Position numbers and translations under genes: made by a program
The notes under the pieces: generated by a model
The model's database searches: none
What the model was told of the DNA's origin: nothing
The model's input: the letters and a program-made list of their open reading frames with translations, nothing else
Assembly (NCBI RefSeq): GCF_045788535.1
Contig: NZ_CP074074.1
Location: 2,108,001-2,172,000 of the forward strand
Source: Allotamlana fucoidanivorans
GTDB lineage: Bacteria > Bacteroidota > Bacteroidia > Flavobacteriales > Flavobacteriaceae
Reading direction: 5' to 3'
Length of the DNA: 64,000 nucleotides
In this document: positions 53,771 to 63,404 of the stretch, piece after piece
Numbering within the stretch: the stretch's first letter is position 1
Layout of the letters: each line of letters opens with the position of its first letter

Positions 53771-55636
53771 ATGTCCATAAAAAAAATCATCACTGTATTG
53801 CTCCTAAGTCTCATTTTCTTGCCGTCTTGTAAGCAAAACACCGACTTAAACTACACCATTTCTAAAACAGAAGCTTCAGAAGCATTAGAAATTGATACAG
53901 ACAGTATTACCATAAATGGAGATTTAGGAAATTTTTCGGTAGATAAACAAATGTTTGTAGAAACTGAAGGCGTTAAATTAATTTCGTTTTCCTTTGTGGC
54001 GGAAGTCCCTTCTGAACTACAACCCGTATCTATCACATTTAAATTTCCGTCAATAGCCATTAATGGTTATTGGAATCCTAATATTAGTGTGGATAAGGTG
54101 AATTATTATAAATCTAGCGTGACGGCTAAAGCCTCTAGATATGCACCTGTTTTGTCATTTTATGACAACGATTTAAAAAACAGGATAACGATTGCTTTAT
54201 CAGATGCGATTAATCAATCGGAAATTGTAAGTTATGTAAAGGAAGAAGATGTGCATTTTTATCCTGAAATAAAATTGTTTCATGAGAAAATGCCTAAAGC
54301 GAAAAGGTACAACATTACATTGAGGATAGATACTCGGCAAGTTCCCTATTATAAGTCTATAGATGATGTGTCAACCTGGTGGGCAAGCAACCCAGAATAT
54401 AAACCGATGCATGTGCCAGATGCTGCAAAAAATCCCATGTATTCCACGTGGTATAGCTATCATCAAAACATTTCCATGGAAGAGATTGTGGATGAATGTA
54501 AATTGGCAAAACAATTAGGTTGTAGTGCTGTTATTGTTGATGATGGTTGGCAAACCAATGACAGTAGTAGGGGATATAGATATACTGGCGATTGGAATCC
54601 AGAACGCATTCCGAATATGAAAGAGTTTGTAGATGCCGTACATGATGAAGGCATGCAATTTATTTTGTGGTACTCGCTACCATTCATGGGAGAGAGAGCC
54701 AAAAATTATCCTAGGTTCAAAGGTAAATATCTACGTTATTGGGAATCACAAGGAACTTATGTTTTGGATCCGCGTTATCCAGAAACTAGGAAATATATAG
54801 TGAATACTTATATTGATGCTTTAAACCAATGGGGGGTGGATGGATTTAAACTGGATTTTCTTGGGTGGTTTACTGCAAATAAAGATACGGAGCTTACAAA
54901 AGAAAACGGACGCGATTTTGCAAGTATCAACAATGCGACAGATGCTTTGATGACCGAAATCACCAATAAATTAACAGCAATCAACCCTGATGTGCTGATT
55001 GAATTTAGGCAGCCCTATATTGGGCCTGTTATGCGCAAATATGGTAACATGTTTAGAGGTGTAGATGCCCCAAACAATGCCGTTGCTAATAAAATTGAAG
55101 TCACCAATTTAAGAATGCTAAGCCATAAAACAGCGGTTCATAGCGATATGTTTATTTGGAGAAAAGAGGAAACTGTAGAGCAGGCAGCATTGCAGATTCT
55201 CAATATCTTATATAGTGTACCTCAGTTGTCTGTTAAGTTGAAAGATATCCCTGAAACGCATGTAAAGATGATTAAGTTTTGGTTCAATTACTGGAATGAA
55301 AATAAAAAAGTGCTTCTAGATGGCGAATTTATACCCTCTAATCCAGGAGCAAATTACCCTTATATTTCAGCAAAGAATAATCATCAGCAAATTACAGCTT
55401 TGTATGAAAATACGGTTATTGAACTTAATAAAAATATAAATAGGTTGGATGTTGTAAATGCAAAGTCGTCAGAATTTGTTGCTTTAAAGCTAAAAGATGG
55501 TTTTAGCGGAACTATGAAAATATTAAATACGGTAGGTGAAGTGATCTTTGAAGATAGCATTTCTTTAAATAGTGGTATGCATGAACTTAAAATCCCTAGA
55601 TCTGGTTTGGCTGTTTTAAAAAGAAATATAGAGTAA
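53771..55636 (+). CDS. GH36-type alpha-galactosidase lipoprotein
   Basis: The 621-residue protein has a lipobox at Cys20 (LIFLPSC). An N-terminal beta-sandwich (about 25-200) precedes a TIM barrel with VIVDDGWQTND, WNPERIPNMKEFVDAVH, FILWYSLPFMGE and the nucleophile Asp362 in DGFKLDFLGW; the acid/base is Asp432 in FRGVDAPNNA. The 70-residue spacing between the two is normal for GH36. The enzyme removes terminal alpha-galactose with retention. It is co-transcribed with the trehalase-like gene. GH36 also holds alpha-N-acetylgalactosaminidases and galactosyltransferases; alpha-galactosidase is most likely. Confidence 0.9.
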   Translation: MSIKKIITVLLLSLIFLPSCKQNTDLNYTISKTEASEALEIDTDSITINGDLGNFSVDKQMFVETEGVKLISFSFVAEVPSELQPVSITFKFPSIAINGYWNPNISVDKVNYYKSSVTAKASRYAPVLSFYDNDLKNRITIALSDAINQSEIVSYVKEEDVHFYPEIKLFHEKMPKAKRYNITLRIDTRQVPYYKSIDDVSTWWASNPEYKPMHVPDAAKNPMYSTWYSYHQNISMEEIVDECKLAKQLGCSAVIVDDGWQTNDSSRGYRYTGDWNPERIPNMKEFVDAVHDEGMQFILWYSLPFMGERAKNYPRFKGKYLRYWESQGTYVLDPRYPETRKYIVNTYIDALNQWGVDGFKLDFLGWFTANKDTELTKENGRDFASINNATDALMTEITNKLTAINPDVLIEFRQPYIGPVMRKYGNMFRGVDAPNNAVANKIEVTNLRMLSHKTAVHSDMFIWRKEETVEQAALQILNILYSVPQLSVKLKDIPETHVKMIKFWFNYWNENKKVLLDGEFIPSNPGANYPYISAKNNHQQITALYENTVIELNKNINRLDVVNAKSSEFVALKLKDGFSGTMKILNTVGEVIFEDSISLNSGMHELKIPRSGLAVLKRNIE

Positions 55637-55954
55637 CAATGTGTTTTAAAGATTTACTGTGTTTATAAATAGTTCTAAAATGAGCAATATATTATTGATT
55701 TAGTATAGGTTTAAAAAATCTTGGGTGGATAAAATTAGTTTAGTAAAGAATATTTATTGATTATCACTGTCTAGAATAATCTGACAATTATTTTTTGAAC
55801 TAAATATCTACCATAAAGAGATATTTCTACTCTTAAAATTCAATGTGAAATTTAATCTTTGTTTCTAGGATTTAAATGCAAATTTAAGATCTACTTGAAA
55901 ATTCAAGAAGGGTCTTCAATTTAAGAAAGAAGTTAAATAAAAAAAACCAAATTA
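55637..55954. other. Intergenic leader of the GH97-GH29 operon
   Basis: No gene was found in these 318 bases. The gap probably holds the promoter for the GH97-to-fucosidase operon. A short inverted repeat (cttgaa / ttcaag, near 55893) lies about 55 bp before the start codon; no clear -33/-7 pair could be fixed. Confidence 0.4.
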
Positions 55955-57844
55955 ATGTATCCAAAATCAAAGTTTGCCTTTTTGTTTCTTATTGTTATCT
56001 CTTTTTTTTCATGTGAACGGCAAAATGAAGTTGAGTTAAAAAGTCCTAATAGCAATTATGTGTTCCGTTTTAAAATTAATTCAGAATCTAATGGAAGCTA
56101 TTCACTGACATATAACGGAGATGATGTTGTTAAACCTTCAAATTTAGGTTTTCAAATAGAAGGGGTTTCACAAGGGAAAGATATTAAAATTGAGAGTGTA
56201 GAAAACAAATCTGTTAACTCCTCTTGGAAACCTGTTTATGGAGAAAAAAATGAGTATCCAGACGTCTATGAAGAGGCTCTAATTTCTTTATCAGGAAAGG
56301 ATGCTATTTTTAATTTAAGAGTAAGAGCTTATAATGAAGGTGTAGCTTTTAGATATGAGTTTCCAAATATGGACTCAAAAATTCAGATCAATAAAGAATT
56401 AACAGAGTTTTTACTAAATGAAGATGGGCATGCTTGGGTGTCAACAAGAGCTCAAAAGCCAATTGTTAAAACTCAAATATCAAAAATTGAAGGTGTGGTT
56501 GAAAGACCTCTTTTAGTTGAACTTTCTGACTCTTTGTTTGTTGCTATTGGAGAGGCTGCTTTAGTTGATTATGCTAGAATGAAGCTATCTCATGATTCAA
56601 AAAAGCCAGGAACATTGGTTTCTGAGCTAAGTAGTGGCGTAGTGATGGATACACCGTTTAATTCGCCATGGCGTTTTATCATGGCATCAAATACGCCAAG
56701 TGAAATATTAGAGAACAACTATTTGCTACTAAATCTGAATGAGGAAAATCAATTAGAAGATACGTCTTGGATCAGGCCTGGTAAAATAATTAGAGAAAGC
56801 ACTTTAACCACAAAAGGAGGTTATGCTTGTGTAGATTTTGCAGCCAAACACAACTTGCAGTTTATTGAGTTTGATGCGGGCTGGTATGGTAATGAATATG
56901 ATGAAACATCTGATGCAACCACTATAACTATAGACCCAAAACGATCTAACGGTCCATTAGATTTATTAGGCGTCATAGATTATGCAAAGAGTAAGAACAT
57001 CGATGTGATTCTCTATGTAAATAGAAGAGCCTTAGAAAAACAATTGGATGATGTTCTGCCACTATTAAGTTCTTGGGGAGTTACAGGAGTAAAATATGGT
57101 TTTGTAAATGTGGGGCCACAAGAGTGGACAAGTTGGTTGCACGATGCCGTAAGAAAAGCAGCAGAGCATAAGTTAATGATTGATATTCATGACGAATATC
57201 GTCCAACGGGATATTCTAGAACCTACCCTAATTTAATGACTCAAGAAGGTATTAGAGGTGATGAGGAAGCTCCACAAAATTCCATGGTTTTAAATACGAT
57301 TTTTACAAGAATGATTGCAGGGGCGGGAGATCAAACAAATTGCTATTTTGCTCCGCGCGTAACCGAAGAAATGGGATCGCATGTGTCACAATTGGCAAAA
57401 GCGGTTTGTATTTATAGTCCATGGCAATTTTTATATTGGTATGACAGGCCGGAAGGTTCTGATGCCGATGGGCCAGGTGCTGGGGGAACCAAAACGTTTA
57501 TTCAAGAAGTGCCTGAATTAGCCTTTTATGATGCGTTACCAACCGTATGGGACGATACCAAGATTTTGGGTGGCTATCCTAGCGAATATGGTATCGTAGC
57601 AAGACAAAGTGGTAACGATTGGTTTGTAGGCGCTCTAACAGGTACTAAAGGCCGGAAATTTGAAATCGCTTTAGACTTTCTTGAGGAAGGTAAATCGTAT
57701 GAAGCTACTATTTATTCTGATGATTTAAATAGCGATTCAATAACTAAAGTAAAGATTGATAAAAAGATAGTTAAGTCTACCGACACTATCAGATACAATG
57801 TTTTAAAACAAAATGGATTGGCTCTGCACATTCGTGCTATTTAG
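55955..57844 (+). CDS. GH97-family alpha-glycosidase lipoprotein
   Basis: The 629-residue protein has a lipobox at Cys20 (VISFFSC). The GH97 layout is complete: N-terminal beta-supersandwich (VELKSPNSNYVFRF, VAFRYEFP), TIM barrel with WIRPGKIIRESTLTTKGG and FIEFDAGWYGNEYD, and HDEYRPTGYSRTYPNLMTQEGIRGDEE, then a C-terminal beta domain. Gly382 in GVKYGFVNVG occupies the place where retaining GH97 enzymes have the Asp nucleophile, which points to the inverting SusB-like mechanism. These enzymes need calcium and release alpha-glucose; retaining relatives release alpha-galactose. It opens an operon that continues through a sulfatase, a beta-helix protein and fucosidases with gaps of 8-50 bp. Confidence 0.92.
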   Translation: MYPKSKFAFLFLIVISFFSCERQNEVELKSPNSNYVFRFKINSESNGSYSLTYNGDDVVKPSNLGFQIEGVSQGKDIKIESVENKSVNSSWKPVYGEKNEYPDVYEEALISLSGKDAIFNLRVRAYNEGVAFRYEFPNMDSKIQINKELTEFLLNEDGHAWVSTRAQKPIVKTQISKIEGVVERPLLVELSDSLFVAIGEAALVDYARMKLSHDSKKPGTLVSELSSGVVMDTPFNSPWRFIMASNTPSEILENNYLLLNLNEENQLEDTSWIRPGKIIRESTLTTKGGYACVDFAAKHNLQFIEFDAGWYGNEYDETSDATTITIDPKRSNGPLDLLGVIDYAKSKNIDVILYVNRRALEKQLDDVLPLLSSWGVTGVKYGFVNVGPQEWTSWLHDAVRKAAEHKLMIDIHDEYRPTGYSRTYPNLMTQEGIRGDEEAPQNSMVLNTIFTRMIAGAGDQTNCYFAPRVTEEMGSHVSQLAKAVCIYSPWQFLYWYDRPEGSDADGPGAGGTKTFIQEVPELAFYDALPTVWDDTKILGGYPSEYGIVARQSGNDWFVGALTGTKGRKFEIALDFLEEGKSYEATIYSDDLNSDSITKVKIDKKIVKSTDTIRYNVLKQNGLALHIRAI

Positions 57845-57880
57845 ATTAAAGACTGTTAAAATATTAAAGGACAATTTTAC

Positions 57881-59359
57881 ATGAAAATATATGGTATAGT
57901 CTTAAGTAGTCTGTTACTAGTTGTATTTTCTTGTAATCACAGAAATAGAACTAAAAAGACCAGCGAGGTAGCTACAACGCTACCACTTAAGCCTAATATT
58001 GTGTTTATTCTGGCTGACGATTTGGGGTTTACCGATTTAGGCTTTACAGGAAGTGATTTATACCAAACACCAAATATAGACCAATTGGCTAAGGATGGTA
58101 TGTATTTTCCTGTAGCGCACTCGTCGCATCCAACATGCCAACCTAGTAGGATTTCTTTAATGACAGGGAAAACACCTGGTCGGTTAAAAGCCATTAGTCA
58201 TGGAAGTTTGGGTGGGGTAGAAGGACCTGGTATAGAAATTCCTGCTGAGGAGGTTACACTTGGCGAGGCACTTCAAAAAGGTGGTTATACAACAGCGCAT
58301 ATTGGAAAATGGCATATTGGGCAAGGTGATAATCAGCCTAAATACAGAGGATTTAATGTGGATATAGCAAGTAACGATTTTTGTTGCCCAGGTTCTTATT
58401 TTTACCCTTATAGCAGTGTATCCAAAAACCCTAACAAAGATAAGTTAGCGGCTATACCAGATTTAGAAGGTTACAACCAAGGTACGCATTTAACTGAAGC
58501 ATTATCTAATGAAGCAGTCAAATTTATAAGTGCCCAGAAAAATAGTGATAAACCATTCTATTTGAATTTATGGTATTATGCGGTGCATACCCCAATTCAA
58601 TCCGAAAAGGAAAAAATCAAAAAATATAAAGCGCTTATTACTCCCAATACAAGACATAATCATGCAGCTTACGCAGGACTTGTTGAACATTTGGATGATG
58701 GAGTAGGTCGCGTATTAAAGGCACTAGAGGAAAACGGTCTTTCTGAGAATACTGTTGTCATTTTTATGGGTGACAATGGTGGAGAATTAAGAAATGGTAT
58801 TACAGATAATACACCATTAAGAGGAGGCAAAGGGATGTTTTATGAAGGAGGGACTCGTACACCAATGTTTGTTAAATGGCCAAATGTGGTAAAACCAGGT
58901 TCAGTATGTAATGAACGTGTGGTGGGTTGGGATATATATCCTACGGTCTTATCAATAGCAAATATTGAAGGAGATGCCAACCATAATAAAAATGTGGATG
59001 GAGAAGATTTAACCCCTTTATTAAACAACCCTAAAAATACCTTGGAGCCACGAGAATTTAACTGGCTAAAGTATGTTGCCATGGTGCATTACAACTCTAA
59101 GTTAACGGAGCGAAACTGGCCTGGAGGTAGCATTATAAAAGATGATTGGAAGCTTATTGAATATTTTGAAATGCCAGTGGCAAACGTAACCCACCATTTT
59201 AAATTATTTAATTTAAAAGAAGACCCTAGCGAAAAAAACAACTTGGTGGATAGCATGCCAAAGAAGGTCAATGCACTTAAAAAGGCTATGCAAAATTGGA
59301 GAAAAGAAATCGGCGCAGATGATTATAGCATGGAATCTTTTTATGGACATCTAAATTAA
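57881..59359 (+). CDS. Family S1 sulfatase lipoprotein
   Basis: The 492-residue protein has a lipobox at Cys18 (LLLVVFSC). It opens with FILADDLGFTDLGFTGS and has the formylglycine motif as Cys86-Q-P-S-R, with Gln instead of the Ala or Ser of the other five sulfatases in the window. IGKWHIGQGDN, FYLNLWYYAVHTPIQ and FMGDNGGELRNGITDNTPLRGGKGMFYEGGTRTPMFVKW complete the active site. The layout is close to that of the sulfatase at 23737-25197, suggesting an arylsulfatase A-type subfamily. It lies 36 bp after the GH97 gene and 50 bp before the beta-helix gene. Substrate position is unknown. Confidence 0.92.
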   Translation: MKIYGIVLSSLLLVVFSCNHRNRTKKTSEVATTLPLKPNIVFILADDLGFTDLGFTGSDLYQTPNIDQLAKDGMYFPVAHSSHPTCQPSRISLMTGKTPGRLKAISHGSLGGVEGPGIEIPAEEVTLGEALQKGGYTTAHIGKWHIGQGDNQPKYRGFNVDIASNDFCCPGSYFYPYSSVSKNPNKDKLAAIPDLEGYNQGTHLTEALSNEAVKFISAQKNSDKPFYLNLWYYAVHTPIQSEKEKIKKYKALITPNTRHNHAAYAGLVEHLDDGVGRVLKALEENGLSENTVVIFMGDNGGELRNGITDNTPLRGGKGMFYEGGTRTPMFVKWPNVVKPGSVCNERVVGWDIYPTVLSIANIEGDANHNKNVDGEDLTPLLNNPKNTLEPREFNWLKYVAMVHYNSKLTERNWPGGSIIKDDWKLIEYFEMPVANVTHHFKLFNLKEDPSEKNNLVDSMPKKVNALKKAMQNWRKEIGADDYSMESFYGHLN

Positions 59360-59409
59360 TATTAAACCGTTCAAATATTCCTAAAACTTTCAAAAGCAAT
59401 CAATAAATA

Positions 59410-61422
59410 ATGATTTTGTTTAAAAAAAAACTTGATGTATGCGTAATCATGTTGCTGTTTATAGCAAGCTCCAGTTTTTCTGCAGACAAAAAGATATATG
59501 TATCAAATAAGTATAAAGAACATCAAGACGGTTCCTTAAACTTTCCTTTTTCAAGTATTAATCAAGCAACGGAAATAGCTTTTCCAGGTGACACTATTTT
59601 CGTTTTAGAAGGTGTTTACAGAGAGCGTGTTATTCCTATAAGAAGCGGAGAACCAGGCAAGCCCATTGTGTTTTTTGGAGAACCAGGTAAAAAAGTAGTT
59701 ATAAAAGGTTCTGATATTTGGCAACCTCAATGGAATTATGAAGGTGAAGGTGTTTATTCGGCAGTGCCAGAAGAAAAATTATTCAACGATTTACCATCCG
59801 ATTATCCCGATCACCATAATCCTTTCAAAGTAAATTTGTCATCAACGCCCTATCAACGCCAAGGTAAACGTGAGCTGGAACGTGGTTATGGTGGTGATTC
59901 AACTTTAGTTTATACCTGTGGCCAAGTTTTTGTAAACGGGAAGCAGTTTTTGGAAGTGCCGTTTAAAAAAGAATTGTCTCCTAATAGCTGGTACTATGAA
60001 CCCGAAACCGAAAAAATTTATATTCATTTTGGGAATTTAAAACCCCAGAATCAAGAAGTGGAAATTTCTACAAGGCGAAGAATTTTTGCTCCTGTTAAAA
60101 GAAATTTGGGCTATATAACAGTTGAAGGCTTTTTAATGGAGCATTGTGGAAATCAGTATCCCACTAATTTTTGGATTAATGATGTATGGGCTCAAAAAGG
60201 AGCATTAGGGTTGCAGGCTGGTCATCAATGGGTTATAAAGCGCAATGTGATACGCCACGTAAAAACTTTTGCCATTGATGCGGGGCATGTAGATTTAAAT
60301 GGTGATAAATACGAGGCGCATGATAATATTATAGAAGAAAATTACATTCTAGAAAATGGCTCTGCAGGTATTTTAAGCAATAGTTCTGAAAATATGATTA
60401 TTAGAAATAATGTTTTGCTTCGCAACAATACCATGAAGTTTTGGGGTAGAAAACGATGGGAGCAGGCCGCTATAAAATGCCACCATGCCAAGAATGGTTA
60501 CATTCATAATAACTACATATCTGATAATTATTTGACTTATGGCGTTTGGCTAGATAACCACTTTCCCGATTCTCGAGTTTCTAGGAATGTGATTGTAAAC
60601 AATGGAAAATCTGGAATTTTTCTGGAAATGAGTGATTATGGTTTTGACCGTCTTTTTATCGACAATAATATTATTGTGGGGAATGCTCAAAATCCTATTT
60701 ATTGTCACGATGCTTCCGGAGCGACTATTATGCATAATCTATTGGCCAATACGCCAACCCAAGAAACCTTTGGACAAGGTTATTTTGTGCGTCAAGTAAG
60801 ACCTCGCACTAAAACATATCATCACAGTTTGTATAACAATATTTTGGCGGGGAGTCGGGCCGTACTCGATTTTAATTATCCGTCTCATAGAAGTGGAAAA
60901 CAGCGTATAGATTTTAATGTATACGATGTGAATATGAACGACAAAGTATTTTGTATCAATAAAACATCTGATGACCCATCGCCTTGGAGCAATCAAGAAT
61001 TTTATAAGCTCATTGAAAAGGAATTGGCCATTTATGATGATCTCGTGGCGTTTGAGGATAAAGGACACGTGGCATTAACCTTTAAGCAATGGCAAACGTT
61101 TTGGGAAAATCATGATTGTCCTAACGATAAAAATAGCAAAATTCATAAGGGTATCCAAGTCTCATACCTTCCTGAGCTTCAGGAACTCGTAGTGATAATG
61201 CCCATAGCGCCAAAAAAAATGAAATCAAAAGATCATGATTTTGTTGATGTTGATTTTTGGAATCAAGATATTCCTCAAAACGGCTATGCACTACCGGGAC
61301 CATTTCAAAATCTGAAACAAGGGAAAAATCGATTTAAAGTATGGAAAGGCTTAAAAGTTCTAGGCGAAAATGAATTACCAGATTTTTCTAAGTTTCATAT
61401 ACTAAAAAGTAAAAAGGTTTGA
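59410..61422 (+). CDS. Secreted right-handed parallel beta-helix protein, probable carbohydrate-active enzyme
   Basis: The 670-residue protein has a Sec signal (CVIMLLFIASSSFSA). Residues 28-100 match a DUF1565-like cap (GSLNFPFSSINQATEIAFPGDTIFV, RERVIPIRSGEPGKPI). The centre, about 230-470, is a right-handed beta-helix with repeats such as HDNIIEENYILENGSAGIL, NMIIRNNVLLRNNTMKF and RVSRNVIVNNGKSGIF, plus many His residues (HHAKNGYIHNN). A C-terminal non-helix domain of about 190 residues follows. Such folds occur in lyases and hydrolases of pectin, alginate, carrageenan and galactosides. Neighbours favour a fucose- or galactose-related hydrolase or lyase. The family is not recognised and the active site cannot be named. 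Confidence 0.75.
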   Translation: MILFKKKLDVCVIMLLFIASSSFSADKKIYVSNKYKEHQDGSLNFPFSSINQATEIAFPGDTIFVLEGVYRERVIPIRSGEPGKPIVFFGEPGKKVVIKGSDIWQPQWNYEGEGVYSAVPEEKLFNDLPSDYPDHHNPFKVNLSSTPYQRQGKRELERGYGGDSTLVYTCGQVFVNGKQFLEVPFKKELSPNSWYYEPETEKIYIHFGNLKPQNQEVEISTRRRIFAPVKRNLGYITVEGFLMEHCGNQYPTNFWINDVWAQKGALGLQAGHQWVIKRNVIRHVKTFAIDAGHVDLNGDKYEAHDNIIEENYILENGSAGILSNSSENMIIRNNVLLRNNTMKFWGRKRWEQAAIKCHHAKNGYIHNNYISDNYLTYGVWLDNHFPDSRVSRNVIVNNGKSGIFLEMSDYGFDRLFIDNNIIVGNAQNPIYCHDASGATIMHNLLANTPTQETFGQGYFVRQVRPRTKTYHHSLYNNILAGSRAVLDFNYPSHRSGKQRIDFNVYDVNMNDKVFCINKTSDDPSPWSNQEFYKLIEKELAIYDDLVAFEDKGHVALTFKQWQTFWENHDCPNDKNSKIHKGIQVSYLPELQELVVIMPIAPKKMKSKDHDFVDVDFWNQDIPQNGYALPGPFQNLKQGKNRFKVWKGLKVLGENELPDFSKFHILKSKKV

Positions 61423-61430
61423 TTCAAAAT

Positions 61431-63389
61431 ATGAAAAACGTCATAATAGTCATATTATTTCTTCTATTCACTATAGTGGGTTTTTCTCAAAAAGAGATAG
61501 ATACCATTGGAAAATACGATATATGGAATCTCCCGGAGCTGCCCATATATCCAGGTGCTTACGAACCTAACTGGGAATCTTTAAAAAAATATGAAGTACC
61601 AGAATGGTTCAGAGAAGCTAAACTAGGGATTTGGTCTCATTGGAATCCACAATCGGTTCCAGAGGCTGGAGGGTGGTACGCCCGCTGGATGTATATTGAA
61701 GGTGATAGGCGCTATGAACACGGTATTGAAAACTATGGGCATCCTTCAGAATTTGGCTATAAAGATATTTGTGTCATGTGGTCATGCAATCAATGGGATC
61801 CCGATGCCTTCTTGAAAATGGCTGTTGATGCTGGAGGGAAGTATTTTGTAGCCCTAGCAAATCATCATGATAATTATGATAGTTGGAATTCAATATACCA
61901 GCCATGGAATTCTGTAAATATAGGACCTAAAAAAGATGTCATTGCCATTTGGAAGGCGGCAACAGAAAAATATGGATTGCCTTTTGGGGTGTCCGTGCAT
62001 GCATCGCCAGCCAGAACATGGGGGCAATTTATGCCAAATTATTTTGGAAGTGATAAAGAAGGCAAATATAAAGGTGTCCCTTATGATGCGGCCACTGTGA
62101 CTTTTGAAGATGGCAGAGGAACAGCTTGGGAAGGTCTTGACCCAAAAGACCTGTATGGATTTCCACATGACAAGGAATTGGATGCGAATCAATCGCCATT
62201 TGCAAATCAGTTTATGTGGCGCGTAGACGATTTACTTAAGTACAACCCCGATTTGCTTTATTTTGATGAAAGTGTGGGCGTCAATGGTTGGGTGGATTTA
62301 GGCGTAAAAATGGGTTTTGGTCACCTTGCACCACAAATAGCAGCGAATTATTATAACAAAAGTATGGCCATGAACTCTGGCGAGCAAAAAGTTGTTTTAA
62401 ATATGAAAGGGGTTGGTGGTAGAGCTAATAGTTTATATACCATTGAGGAAGCTGAGATTGTTGCCAATGCCTTGGTAAAAGATAGTGAGAAAAAGATTGA
62501 AGGGCAGATAGAACCTTATCCTTTCCAAACAGATGATGCTATTGGCCCTTGGTTTATTAATAAAGAAAGACTTAGTTACAAAGATGCCAAATGGGTGATT
62601 CATACATTGATAAATAATGTTAGCAAAAACGGAAATCTATTGTTGGCCATTCCGCAACGCGCCCAAGGCAACGTAGATCTCGAAGCGGTCGAAATTTGTA
62701 AAAATATAGGAGCATGGATGCGCGTAAATGGTGAAGGTATTTATGGGAGTCGTCCATTTGAAATTTTCAAAAGTAACGTCGGTAGCTACTATTTTACAAG
62801 AAGAGAAGGTTATATTTATATGTTCTGTTTAGACTGGCCTAAATCAAAAAAAATAGCAATTCCGGAGTTGAAAAAAGGAGGAGCTACCATTGGAAATGTT
62901 TTAGAAATAAACCTTTTAGGAAGTAAAGGCAAAATTGTTTTCAAACAAGATAATGAATCCCTAATAATAGAGATACCCAACAATGCACCAAATAAGATTG
63001 CTGCTGTATTCAAATTAAAGCAAGACAAAACATGGATAAACGATGATGATCCCGGAGTAGGTTATTTTGGATGGATTCATAAAGTAAACCGTGATAATGG
63101 AGAGTTTAATAATGATGTTCATGAATCTTATGAAATAGGTGAAAGATGTACCTTTTTGTTTGAAGGAATAGGGATCGATATTGTGGCCAATACATCACCA
63201 AATATGGGTGTTATAACCATTCTAATTGATAATGAATTACATGATACGGTAGATTTGAGTAAACTACAAAGTTGCGGAGTACAGCAAACTGTATTTTCTT
63301 CAAAAGAAATACCTTTTGGCAAACACAAAATAGACATTATAAATGCAACCAACAAATTGGTCGCCATAGACGCTTTAATAATCAAATAA
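61431..63389 (+). CDS. GH29-type alpha-L-fucosidase, secreted, with C-terminal extension
   Basis: The ATG at MKNVIIVILFLL is taken as start, eight bases after the beta-helix stop; an upstream TTG would only lengthen a good Sec signal (LLFTIVGFSQ). The 652-residue enzyme shows the GH29 barrel: WFREAKLGIWSHWNPQSVPE, ANHHDNYDSWNSIYQPWNSV, and Asp279 as probable nucleophile in LLYFDESVG. GNLLLAIPQRAQGNVD marks the end of the barrel. Length is above the usual 450-550 residues because of a beta-sandwich tail of about 170 residues (GVGYFGWIHKVN, GKHKIDIINATN), which resembles a carbohydrate-binding module. A second fucosidase gene follows 15 bp later. Confidence 0.88.
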   Translation: MKNVIIVILFLLFTIVGFSQKEIDTIGKYDIWNLPELPIYPGAYEPNWESLKKYEVPEWFREAKLGIWSHWNPQSVPEAGGWYARWMYIEGDRRYEHGIENYGHPSEFGYKDICVMWSCNQWDPDAFLKMAVDAGGKYFVALANHHDNYDSWNSIYQPWNSVNIGPKKDVIAIWKAATEKYGLPFGVSVHASPARTWGQFMPNYFGSDKEGKYKGVPYDAATVTFEDGRGTAWEGLDPKDLYGFPHDKELDANQSPFANQFMWRVDDLLKYNPDLLYFDESVGVNGWVDLGVKMGFGHLAPQIAANYYNKSMAMNSGEQKVVLNMKGVGGRANSLYTIEEAEIVANALVKDSEKKIEGQIEPYPFQTDDAIGPWFINKERLSYKDAKWVIHTLINNVSKNGNLLLAIPQRAQGNVDLEAVEICKNIGAWMRVNGEGIYGSRPFEIFKSNVGSYYFTRREGYIYMFCLDWPKSKKIAIPELKKGGATIGNVLEINLLGSKGKIVFKQDNESLIIEIPNNAPNKIAAVFKLKQDKTWINDDDPGVGYFGWIHKVNRDNGEFNNDVHESYEIGERCTFLFEGIGIDIVANTSPNMGVITILIDNELHDTVDLSKLQSCGVQQTVFSSKEIPFGKHKIDIINATNKLVAIDALIIK

Positions 63390-63404
63390 AAACTATAGAT
63401 AAAA

